A DNA stretch of 32,741 nucleotides from Clostridiales bacterium (GTDB taxonomy: Bacteria; Bacillota; Clostridia; Ch29). Below, piece by piece: positions 1 through 6,367 of the stretch. Numbering within the stretch: position 1 is the stretch's first letter; each line of letters begins with the position of its first letter. The DNA is taken from positions 1 to 32,741 of the forward strand of contig JAAYEV010000097.1 in NCBI GenBank assembly GCA_012728565.1, written 5' to 3'. The position numbers and the translations under genes were made by a program. The notes beneath the pieces are model-generated. The model saw only the letters and a program-made list of their open reading frames with translations. It was not told the origin of the DNA and searched no databases.

Positions 1-669
1 GCCCATCTTTTCGGCGATTTTCTTTTCAAGGGCCTTGACCTTTTCATGGTCCCCGTCAAACAGCGATAGGAAACTCGCGCCGGTACCGGTGGTTCCCTTG
101 CAGCCCAAAAGCTTCAGGCTGCCAAGCGTAAACTCAAGCTGCTCAAGGTCAAGGAGCAGGTCCTGTATCCACAGCGTAGCCCGCTTCCCCATCGTTGTGG
201 GCTGCGCAGCCTGAAAATGCGTGTACGCAAGGCAGGGCAGCGCCTTGTACCTTTCTGCAAACTCGCAAAGCTTGGAAAGGGCGTTAATAAGCAGCTTTTT
301 TATAACAAGCAGCGCCGACCGCATGAGAATTATATCGGTGTTGTCTCCCACGTAGGAGGAAGTGGCCCCCAGGTGGATAATGGGCTTTGCCTTGGGGCAC
401 TGCTCCCCGTAAGCGTAAATATGCGCCATTACATCGTGCCGGACCTCGGCCTCTTTCTTGGCGGCAGCCTCGTAGTTTATGTCATCCAGGTGCTGCTTCA
501 TTTCTTCTATCTGTTCTTCGCTGATAGGCAGGCCAAGCTCGCGTTCGCTTTCGGCAAGCGCCACCCAGAGCCTGCGCCAAGTGGAGTACTTGTTGTCATC
601 CGAGAATATATACTGCATCTCACGGCTGGCATAGCGTTTGCCCAAGGGGTTTTCATACCTATCCGACAT
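1..669 (-). CDS. purB: adenylosuccinate lyase, N-terminal part (runs off the left edge)
   Basis: Adenylosuccinate lyase removes fumarate from SAICAR and from adenylosuccinate, acting twice in purine synthesis. The 223 residues present start [15 protein letters not shown] and contain [14 protein letters not shown], then [14 protein letters not shown] and [11 protein letters not shown]. These blocks are those of the longer, animal-type branch of the family, as in human ADSL, rather than the short B. subtilis PurB type. The fumarase/lyase signature near the C terminus lies outside the window. The ATG at 669 follows an AAGGAGG site and overlaps the end of purC by 11 bases, so the two genes are translationally coupled and share the purC promoter. 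No frame damage is seen in the visible part. Confidence 0.95.
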   Translation of the reverse strand, partial: MSDRYENPLGKRYASREMQYIFSDDNKYSTWRRLWVALAESERELGLPISEEQIEEMKQHLDDINYEAAAKKEAEVRHDVMAHIYAYGEQCPKAKPIIHLGATSSYVGDNTDIILMRSALLVIKKLLINALSKLCEFAERYKALPCLAYTHFQAAQPTTMGKRATLWIQDLLLDLEQLEFTLGSLKLLGCKGTTGTGASFLSLFDGDHEKVKALEKKIAEKMG

Positions 670-1366
670 TGTTTTTAAGCCTCCTTAATACATCCCTGTA
701 TCCTTCAAGCACGTCGCCTAAGTCGTGCCTGAAACGGTCTTTGTCAAGCTTTTTGCCGGTATCCATGTCCCACAACCGGCAGGAGTCGGGCGATATTTCG
801 TCACAGAGCAGTATTTCCCCTCCTGCCCTGCCGAATTCAAGCTTGAAATCCACAAGCCTGATGCCGGCTTTTTCAAACAGTTCGCACAAAAGCCTGTTGA
901 TTCTTAGAGCCTGTGATGTCATTTCTTCAAGGTCATCCTTGGTGGCGAGGCCTAAGGCGGTAATCTGGCTTTCGTTTATCATCGGGTCACCCAGCGCATC
1001 ATTTTTTAGGCTGAACTCCACGATTGTGTTTTTAAGCTCGGTACCCTCCGGCACACCGTACTTTTTTGAAAAGCTGCCCGCCGCTACGTTGCGGATGATG
1101 ACCTCAACCATTATTATCTCCGCTTTTCGCACCAGGACGGAGGTCTCGTCCACAACTCTTATTAGGTGAGTTTTAACCCCGTTCTCGGCAAGGTACGCAA
1201 AAATAATGTTTGAGATTTCCGCATTGAGCCTGCCTTTTCCGGCCAGTTCCTCTTTCTTTTCGCCGTTAAAAGCCGTAGCCGTATCCTTATACCGAATAAG
1301 GATGCTGGCATCGTCTTCTCCCCGGAAGATTAGCTTGGACTTTCCTTCGTATAAAACTTCTTGCAT
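659..1366 (-). CDS. purC: SAICAR synthetase
   Basis: PurC (235 residues, normal length) joins CAIR and aspartate using ATP to make SAICAR. The N-terminal YEGKSKLIF loop and the SPDSCRLWD block are the family's nucleotide- and substrate-binding signatures. The ATG at 1366 follows a GGGGGAA ribosome site seven bases upstream. It is the first gene of a purC-purB unit separate from the purLFMNHD run at the other end of the window. A strong promoter (1533-1561) and a leader with an intrinsic terminator (1423-1524) lie upstream, so expression probably depends on readthrough of that terminator. The gene is transcribed away from glnN. Confidence 0.97.
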   Translation of the reverse strand: MQEVLYEGKSKLIFRGEDDASILIRYKDTATAFNGEKKEELAGKGRLNAEISNIIFAYLAENGVKTHLIRVVDETSVLVRKAEIIMVEVIIRNVAAGSFSKKYGVPEGTELKNTIVEFSLKNDALGDPMINESQITALGLATKDDLEEMTSQALRINRLLCELFEKAGIRLVDFKLEFGRAGGEILLCDEISPDSCRLWDMDTGKKLDKDRFRHDLGDVLEGYRDVLRRLKNNVG

Positions 1367-1422
1367 ATTTATATTCCCCCATATATTTAATATCTAACTA
1401 TTTAAACCCACTGCACCATCAC

Positions 1423-1524
1423 AAAAAAGGCGCTCATCACATAATGCGGGCAGTTAATCAACCGGTTAAAAAGCCGGTTTTTTTTTAACTGTCAGTCACA
1501 TTATCTGATGAACGCCTTTGTTCA
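1423..1524 (-). terminator. leader terminator (attenuator) of purC
   Basis: On the minus strand a long imperfect stem pairs bases 1522-1499 with 1448-1429 (AAAGGCGTTCATC against GATGAGCGCCTTT, plus ATAATG against CATTAT). It ends in six U at 1428-1423. Inside it sits a second hairpin, AACCGG/CCGGTT, at 1460-1479. Ending about 57 bases before the purC start codon, it should stop most transcripts from the purC promoter unless something prevents it from folding. The inner hairpin followed by T7 at 1480-1486 could also stop transcription on the plus strand. Confidence 0.75.
1509..1524 (-). promoter_or_regulatory. AAAGGC hexaloop hairpin in purC leader
   Basis: Read on the minus strand, TGAAC (1524-1520), AAAGGC (1519-1514) and GTTCA (1513-1509) form a 5-bp stem with a six-base loop. 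It begins about two bases after the predicted transcription start. The loop and 3' arm are the same bases that form the 5' arm of the terminator, so the two folds exclude each other. Loops of six with A at position 1 and G at position 4 are what ANTAR-domain antiterminators (EutV, NasR type) recognise. Assignment to that class is inference. Confidence 0.6.
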
Positions 1525-1532
1525 ACGCGTAT

Positions 1533-1561
1533 AGTATACAGCAAAACCGGTTTATTGTCAA
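1533..1561 (-). promoter_or_regulatory. sigma-A-type promoter of purC
   Basis: On the minus strand TTGACA (1561-1556) and TATACT (1538-1533) are separated by exactly 17 bases. This is a near-perfect housekeeping promoter, with the start expected near 1526. It reads into the AAAGGC hairpin, the terminator and then purC. Confidence 0.85.
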
Positions 1562-1687
1562 TAAATATCATGAAACCCCGCCTGCCGCTTTGCTGCAGAA
1601 TTTGTCCAGCATTCGCCCCGCGGCGGCAATACCGGGCACTGTGTGCAGGAACTTCATTAGCAGGATGCAAGAATGTAAAAAAAGCTG

Positions 1688-1716
1688 TTGACAAAAAAAA
1701 TGGATTGGTCTAAAAT
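1688..1716 (+). promoter_or_regulatory. sigma-A-type promoter of glnN
   Basis: TTGACA at 1688-1693 and TAAAAT at 1711-1716 are separated by 17 bases. The transcript should start near 1723 and run at once into the AAAGGC hairpin at 1728. It is back to back with the purC promoter, about 127 bases away. Confidence 0.82.
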
Positions 1717-1727
1717 ATACGCATGAA

Positions 1728-1743
1728 ACAGCAAAGGCGCTGT
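1728..1743 (+). promoter_or_regulatory. AAAGGC hexaloop hairpin in glnN leader
   Basis: ACAGC (1728-1732), AAAGGC (1733-1738) and GCTGT (1739-1743) form a 5-bp stem with a six-base loop identical to that in the purC leader. The loop end and 3' arm overlap the 5' arm of the terminator at 1736-1747, so forming this hairpin prevents termination. The A1/G4 loop pattern matches ANTAR target hairpins. A second, upstream hairpin, which the known targets have, was not found. Confidence 0.6.
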
Positions 1744-1774
1744 GGACTTATAGTCCGCGGCGTCTTGTTTTTTT
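1736..1774 (+). terminator. leader terminator (attenuator) of glnN
   Basis: GGCGCTGTGGAC (1736-1747) pairs with GTCCGCGGCGTC (1753-1764) over 12 positions, three of them G-U, around a five-base loop. TTG and seven T follow (1768-1774). It lies about 50 bases into the transcript and about 94 bases before the glnN start, so it acts as a leader attenuator and not as the end of another gene. Confidence 0.8.
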
Positions 1775-1867
1775 GTTGATGCCGGGTTAAAGGTATCCGA
1801 TATGGACAAATGTACGTTTTAAGAATGCAAAGCAGCAGATATCGAGTTATTCTAAGGGGTGATATTC

Positions 1868-3958
1868 ATGAAAAAAGTTCCGGATTTTTTCGGCAGCATG
1901 GTATTTAACGATACGGTAATGCAGTCAAGGCTGCCGAAGGATACTTACAGGGCACTGAAAAAGGCTATAGCACAGGGCACGCATTTGGAACTCGACGTTG
2001 CAAATATCGTGGCCAATGCCATGAAGGACTGGGCCATTGAAAAAGGCGCCACCCATTTCACGCACTGGTTCCAGCCAATGACCGGTATTACCGCCGAAAA
2101 ACACGACAGCTTCATAGCCCCCGATAGGGACGGCAGGATTATCATGGAGTTTTCGGGCAAAGAGCTGGTGCGCGGAGAACCGGACGCGTCAAGCTTCCCC
2201 TCCGGGGGACTGCGTGCAACCTTTGAGGCCAGGGGATACACCATTTGGGATACCTCCTCCTACGCTTTTATCAAGGACGGTACGCTGTACATCCCCACCG
2301 CCTTTTGCTCATACAGCGGCGAGGCGCTGGACAAGAAAACACCGCTTCTGCGCTCCATGGAGGCAATAAACAAGCAGGCCCTCCGTATAATCCGCCTTTT
2401 CGGCAACACTTCAGTGAAGCGTGTAACCACGACAGTGGGCGCAGAGCAGGAATACTTCCTTATTGACAAGGAGGTCTACTTGAAGCGCCCCGATTTGGTT
2501 TACACCGGCCGGACACTGTTCGGGGCACGACCTCCCAAGGGCCAGGAGATGGAGGACCATTACTTCGTAAGCCTCAAACCCCGCGTATCCGCTTTCATGC
2601 GGGAACTGGAGGAAGAACTTTGGAAGCTGGGCGTGCTTGCCAAAACCAAGCATAACGAGGTGGCCCCGGCCCAGCATGAGCTGGCTCCCATTTTCACCAC
2701 CGTCAATATCGCCACCGACCACAACCAACTGACCATGGAACTTATGAAAAGCGTCGCCAACAGGCATGGCTTGGCCTGCCTACTGCATGAAAAACCCTTT
2801 GCCGGAGTAAACGGCAGCGGAAAGCATATAAACTGGTCCATATGCACGGATAAGGGAACAAACCTCCTGGAGCCGGGCGAAACGCCCCACGAAAACATGC
2901 AGTTTTTGCTGTTCCTGACCGCCGTCATCAAGGCGGTGGACGAATACCAGGACCTGCTTCGAGTGTCGGTGGCCAACGCGGGAAACGACCACCGGCTGGG
3001 TGCGAACGAAGCACCCCCGGCGATTGTGTCCATGTTTTTGGGCGACGAACTGACGGAAATCCTCGAAGCCATTGAAACAGGCACCGTTTACCATGGCAAG
3101 CAGAAGAACCAAATGGAAATCGGCGCGACGGTACTTCCGCGTTTTCCGAAGGACATTACCGACCGCAACCGCACCTCGCCCTTTGCCTTTACCGGCAACA
3201 AGTTTGAATTCCGTATGCTGGGCTCCGCCTTCTCCATCGCAGGACCCAACATAGTGCTTAATACCATCGTGGCCGAGGTTCTGCGCGAGTTTGCCGATAC
3301 GCTGGAAAACGCAGAAGACTTTAATGATGACCTCGCGGCTCTGATTAAGAAAACCATCCGTGAACACAAGCGAATCATATTCAATGGCAACAACTATTCC
3401 GAGCAGTGGGTGCGGGAAGCGGAAAAACGGGGCCTGTCCAACCTCAAAAACACCGTTGAAGCATTACCGGCCTTTGTGGCGCAAAAAAGCATTGATGTAT
3501 TCACCCGGCACAATGTGCTGACCGAAACGGAAATCCGCTCTAGGTATGAAATACTGCTGGAGAATTACTGTAAAACACTGCGCATTGAAGCGCTTACGAT
3601 GGTGGACATGGTTAAGAAGGAAATCATCCCCGCTTGTATCAGCTATCAAAACGAGCTATTGCAGCTTCTTAGGGGCAAAAAGTCGTGCGGAGATTACGAC
3701 TTCTGCCTGGAGCAGCACTACCTTGAAAGGATTTCCAAGCTGTCCGCCTGCCTGCTTAAAAACCTGGACGCCCTTGAAAACGCGGTGCTGAAAACAAAGG
3801 ACGAAAGCGATGCGCTCACCCAGGCAGGGTTTTACCGTGACCATGTGCTTGGGGCCATGTCGGAGCTTAGGCTGGTTGTCGATGAGCTTGAAACCATTGT
3901 ACCCAAAAAGTATTGGCCGCTGCCCACCTATTCCGAGATGCTTTACAGTGTATACTAG
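1868..3958 (+). CDS. glnN: glutamine synthetase type III
   Basis: The protein of 696 residues makes glutamine from glutamate, ammonia and ATP. It has the length and blocks of the GSIII family, about 700 residues against about 450 for GSI. Visible blocks include [20 protein letters not shown] near the start, [50 protein letters not shown] and [15 protein letters not shown]. An in-frame GTG lies at 1859, but AAGGGGTG covers that codon and sits seven bases before the ATG at 1868, so the ATG is chosen. The hisH-like gene follows after 49 bases with its own AAGGAAGG site. Expression probably depends on readthrough of the leader terminator. A second, unrelated-type glutamine synthetase lies at 21965. 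Confidence 0.95.
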   Translation: MKKVPDFFGSMVFNDTVMQSRLPKDTYRALKKAIAQGTHLELDVANIVANAMKDWAIEKGATHFTHWFQPMTGITAEKHDSFIAPDRDGRIIMEFSGKELVRGEPDASSFPSGGLRATFEARGYTIWDTSSYAFIKDGTLYIPTAFCSYSGEALDKKTPLLRSMEAINKQALRIIRLFGNTSVKRVTTTVGAEQEYFLIDKEVYLKRPDLVYTGRTLFGARPPKGQEMEDHYFVSLKPRVSAFMRELEEELWKLGVLAKTKHNEVAPAQHELAPIFTTVNIATDHNQLTMELMKSVANRHGLACLLHEKPFAGVNGSGKHINWSICTDKGTNLLEPGETPHENMQFLLFLTAVIKAVDEYQDLLRVSVANAGNDHRLGANEAPPAIVSMFLGDELTEILEAIETGTVYHGKQKNQMEIGATVLPRFPKDITDRNRTSPFAFTGNKFEFRMLGSAFSIAGPNIVLNTIVAEVLREFADTLENAEDFNDDLAALIKKTIREHKRIIFNGNNYSEQWVREAEKRGLSNLKNTVEALPAFVAQKSIDVFTRHNVLTETEIRSRYEILLENYCKTLRIEALTMVDMVKKEIIPACISYQNELLQLLRGKKSCGDYDFCLEQHYLERISKLSACLLKNLDALENAVLKTKDESDALTQAGFYRDHVLGAMSELRLVVDELETIVPKKYWPLPTYSEMLYSVY

Positions 3959-4007
3959 ATGGCATTGATTATGGGCTTATATTAACAATCAAGGAAGGTA
4001 TATAAAC

Positions 4008-4628
4008 ATGATTGGAATAATCGACTACAAGGCCGGCAATGCGCCCAGCGTCTTAAATGCGCTGCACAGGCTTGGCGTCCCATCGTCCCTGGTATCTTCT
4101 CCCGACGGGCTCCGGGCGGCAGCGGGCATAATACTGCCCGGGGTCGGTTCGGCCAAGGCAACCATGGATTCCTTAAAAGATATGGGCTTTATTGATGCGC
4201 TGGAGGAAAGGGTTCTTAAGGAAGGGATTCCTTTCCTAGGCATCTGCGTCGGCTTCCAGGTCCTGTTTGAACACAGCGATGAAGGGGATGTTGACTGCCT
4301 GGGCTGGATGCCCGGGGAAGTTAAGAAATACCCGGAAGATATGGTGCGTGTGCCGCAGATGGGATGGAACGAAGTCAAATTCGTCAGGAGACATGCTATT
4401 TTATCTTCCCTGAATGACTCCGAGTTCTTTTATTTTGTAAATTCCTATTATGTTATTCCCCGGGATGAAAACATTGTGCTGGCAAAAACCCGGTATGGCA
4501 TAGAGTTCTGCTCAATGGCCGCGTATAAAAACATGTGTGCCGCCCAGTTCCATGTTGAAAAAAGCGGTGCGGTAGGGTTAAAGGTCCTGAGAAATTTTGC
4601 GTGGATGGCAGGTGGTAAACATTGCTGA
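4008..4628 (+). CDS. HisH-like glutamine amidotransferase
   Basis: This 206-residue class I glutaminase resembles HisH, the subunit of imidazole glycerol phosphate synthase that releases ammonia from glutamine. The full triad is present: Cys80 in GICVGFQ, and His182 and Glu184 in QFHVEKS. The oxyanion strand PGVG is at 44-47. Several positions differ from ordinary HisH: GICVGFQ for GICLGMQ, PQMGWN for PHMGWN, and FVNSYY for FVHSYY. It follows glnN and overlaps the HisF-like gene by seven bases, so the two probably form a complex that passes ammonia from one to the other. No other histidine genes are nearby. I leave the symbol empty because the product may serve another pathway. Confidence 0.85.
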   Translation: MIGIIDYKAGNAPSVLNALHRLGVPSSLVSSPDGLRAAAGIILPGVGSAKATMDSLKDMGFIDALEERVLKEGIPFLGICVGFQVLFEHSDEGDVDCLGWMPGEVKKYPEDMVRVPQMGWNEVKFVRRHAILSSLNDSEFFYFVNSYYVIPRDENIVLAKTRYGIEFCSMAAYKNMCAAQFHVEKSGAVGLKVLRNFAWMAGGKHC

Positions 4629-5428
4629 CAAAAAGGTTAATAGCCTGCTTTGACGTAAAAGAAGGCATGGTGACAAAGGCGCACAAATTTCAAAACAATA
4701 TAGATATTGACACCGCCGAGAACATTGCCCGCAGGATATACCGGGACCAGATCGATGAAGTAATATTCTACGATATTACGGCCAGCTCCGAAAAGAGAAA
4801 AATTGACCTTGGAACGGTAAAAAGGGTTGCCGCGCATGTCTTTGTCCCCTTCACCGTTGGCGGGGGTATTAAGAATCTTAACGACATGTATGACGTATTA
4901 AAAGCGGGTGCCGAAAAAATTAGCATAGATTCAATGGCGGTACGCAATCCGGGTATCATCCGGGAGGGAGCCGCCGCTTTTGGCCGACAGTGCATAGTTC
5001 TCAGCATGCAGGTCAAACGTGTTGCAAAGACTCCAAGAATCCCTAGCGGATACGAGATTGCAATTGACGGGGCCAGGGTATTTACAGGCATGGACGCCGT
5101 GGAATGGGCCAAGAGGGGAGAAGACCTCGGGGCCGGGGAAATATGTGTGAACAGCATCGACAGGGATGGTACCCATTCCGGGTATGACATAGAAATAACC
5201 TCGTTGATTAGTGATAATGTAAACATCCCTGTAATTGCGTCCGGGGGTGCCGGCAATCCCGGTCATGTGGCCGAGGTGTTTCTAAAAACCGGTGCATCGG
5301 CGGCGATAATCAGTTCCATGTTGTATTCGCCCGCCATAGGCAGGAATTACTCGGTAAAAGAGGTTAAGGAAAAACTCATGGAATGCGGTATCCCTGTCAG
5401 GCCATGGATTCAAGATTATTCCGTTTAG
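4622..5428 (+). CDS. HisF-like TIM-barrel cyclase/synthase with Gln at position 130
   Basis: The 268-residue protein aligns with HisF, which uses ammonia and PRFAR to make imidazole glycerol phosphate and AICAR. Kept features are Asp11 (CFDVKEG), Lys19, DITAS at 51-55, the phosphate loops VGGGI (79-83) and ASGGAG (206-211), and SIDRDGT (178-184). The ammonia-gate residues Arg5, Glu46, Lys99 and Glu173 (Thermotoga Glu167) are also kept. The second catalytic acid, Asp130 of canonical AIDAKR, is Gln130 here (SMQVKR), and the following loop is six residues longer. Canonical GVNF after Lys19 reads AHKF, and IN(T/S)AA reads IDSMA. The TTG start at 4622 has GGTGG six bases upstream and overlaps the amidotransferase. 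A changed reaction, or a role outside histidine synthesis, is inferred. Confidence 0.82.
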   Translation: MLTKRLIACFDVKEGMVTKAHKFQNNIDIDTAENIARRIYRDQIDEVIFYDITASSEKRKIDLGTVKRVAAHVFVPFTVGGGIKNLNDMYDVLKAGAEKISIDSMAVRNPGIIREGAAAFGRQCIVLSMQVKRVAKTPRIPSGYEIAIDGARVFTGMDAVEWAKRGEDLGAGEICVNSIDRDGTHSGYDIEITSLISDNVNIPVIASGGAGNPGHVAEVFLKTGASAAIISSMLYSPAIGRNYSVKEVKEKLMECGIPVRPWIQDYSV

Positions 5429-5506
5429 CATGGCGCCCCTGGCTTAATCTAACACTGGCACCGGTAAAGATACCGGTACACGCAGGCCCCATAATATAGC
5501 ATTTAT

Positions 5507-6082
5507 TTAAGGTAAAACGGAGCCCTTGGTTTTCTTGGATGTGTCATATCCCAGTTCATAGTACTGGTTGTTGTTGAACTCAAAGGTCTTGATTACGTCA
5601 AGCCCAAGCTTGTTGACATGGGCATTATAAGACCTGTGGTTTATTTGGTTTATGAAAGTGATTAAAATGGGGTACCTTTCACTCATCTGGATTCTTGAAA
5701 ATTCAAAGATATTCTGAAGAACCCCGGAGCCGCGGTATTCTTTATCTATGCAAATTGGCCCGTATTGGTAGGAATTATAGACGGAAAGGGTTTGCCCCAG
5801 GTACCTTACGTTGGGCAAATCCTCTATCATGTACTGAAACAGCGGCCACTGCGCCCAGTACTGCCAGGATGCGGCCATAACGTAAGCCACAATCTTATCC
5901 CCGTCACAGGCTACAGCAAGCCCCTGTTCTTTTTCGATCAGCTCCTTGAACTGTTCTTCGGTAAACAGCGTTGTGACAAATCCATCCGGTTTGTCCTCTT
6001 CGCTTATCGTCGATATATGGTATTTTTGCTGCAATTTCGAAACACCCGGTATATCCTTAAGTGTCGCATTTCTATACTGCAT
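5507..6082 (-). CDS. GNAT-family N-acetyltransferase
   Basis: This 191-residue protein begins MQYRNATLKDIPGVSKLQ, the usual first strand and helix of a GNAT fold. The acetyl-CoA loop is seen as YRGSGVL within GPICIDKEYRGSGVLQNIFE, around residues 110-128. The later NHRSYNAHVNKLG block is the usual helix before the last strands, with the tyrosine often used as general acid. The acceptor cannot be told from sequence. The ATG at 6082 follows GAGGAGG by seven bases. The gene faces the glnN unit convergently and lies beyond the terminator of the gat operon, so it is probably transcribed alone. Confidence 0.85.
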   Translation of the reverse strand: MQYRNATLKDIPGVSKLQQKYHISTISEEDKPDGFVTTLFTEEQFKELIEKEQGLAVACDGDKIVAYVMAASWQYWAQWPLFQYMIEDLPNVRYLGQTLSVYNSYQYGPICIDKEYRGSGVLQNIFEFSRIQMSERYPILITFINQINHRSYNAHVNKLGLDVIKTFEFNNNQYYELGYDTSKKTKGSVLP

Positions 6083-6128
6083 AGCATTTCCTCCTCGGCA
6101 TAAGGGATAATGTTAAACTGGATTTGGC

Positions 6129-6179
6129 TGGAAAGAAACAACCGCCTCCGGTTTAGATTATCATAAACCGGAGGCGGTT
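6129..6179 (-). terminator. intrinsic terminator of the pcrA-ligA-gatCAB operon
   Basis: A perfect 16-bp inverted repeat (6140-6155 with 6164-6179, core AACCGCCTCCGGTTTA) has an eight-base loop. On the minus strand it is followed by TGTTTCTTT, a U-rich tail. It lies about 190 bases after the gatB stop codon and 47 bases before the GNAT start codon, so it separates the two units. Confidence 0.85.
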
Positions 6180-6212
6180 TCAACACGGTAGAACCTCCTC
6201 CTGGTACATCTC

Positions 6213-6314
6213 CGGACAAGCCCCTGTCTCCTTGTCCGATCTCCTGGGACCCCTTGTCCGGCTTGTCCGGGCAAGTCCCTGTCCCCCTGTCTGTCGTCTG
6301 CCCTCCCTTGTCCG
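6213..6314. repeat. cluster of CTTGTCCG / CGGACAAG repeats
   Basis: The octamer CTTGTCCG occurs at 6231, 6253, 6262 and 6307, and its reverse complement CGGACAAG at 6213. All five fall within 102 bases between gatB and its terminator. The pair 6213-6220 and 6231-6238 forms an 8-bp hairpin with a ten-base loop. The pattern looks like a degenerate intergenic palindromic (REP-type) cluster. An open frame spanning it has no plausible protein content. Confidence 0.6.
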
Positions 6315-6336
6315 CGCTGCCTTTATCTGAATGCAT

Positions 6337-6365
6337 GGAAGCAAAAGAACCGTCCCCCTGCTTCC
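6337..6365 (-). repeat. REP-like palindromic repeat, copy A
   Basis: On the minus strand GGAAGCA (6365-6359) and TGCTTCC (6343-6337) bracket a core containing GGGGACGGTTCTTTTG. The same core, slightly changed, occurs at 23530-23556 and 26957-26977. Copy A ends two bases beyond the gatB stop codon. Short palindromes with this kind of core resemble REP sequences mobilised by Y1/RAYT transposases. No such transposase is in the window. Confidence 0.6.
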
Positions 6366-6367
6366 TT

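Larger units (their letters stand above)
1367..1867. other. purC/glnN divergent intergenic region
   Basis: This 501-base stretch holds no credible gene. It contains two outward-facing promoters and two leader RNAs. Both leaders carry an AAAGGC-loop hairpin and an intrinsic terminator, each listed separately. The 125 bases between the two -35 boxes (1562-1687) show no structure I can name apart from GC-rich patches such as CCCCGCGGCGG near 1617. Downstream of the glnN terminator, at 1802-1822, lies a six-codon reading frame (MDKCTF) preceded by AAAGG. It could be a leader peptide but is too short to claim. Confidence 0.8.

Noticed and set aside
1367-1530. Purine riboswitch in the purC leader
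   Set aside because: The leader has a terminator, but none of the conserved junction sequences of the guanine/adenine riboswitch were found on the minus strand.
1485-1694. Open frame of 69 codons in the purC/glnN gap
   Set aside because: It covers the purC promoter and leader and has no family-like content or ribosome site.
1802-1822. Six-codon frame MDKCTF in the glnN leader
   Set aside because: AAAGG precedes it at a fair distance, but it lies after the terminator and is too short to separate from chance.
4008-5428. Ordinary hisH-hisF of a histidine operon
   Set aside because: No other his genes are adjacent, and the barrel lacks the catalytic Asp130. It remains possible only if the genome has no other copy.
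5460-5477. Hairpin ACCGGTA-AAGA-TACCGGT after the HisF-like gene
   Set aside because: A 7-bp stem with a good loop but no T tract on either strand. It may help end the convergent units, but I could not call it a terminator.
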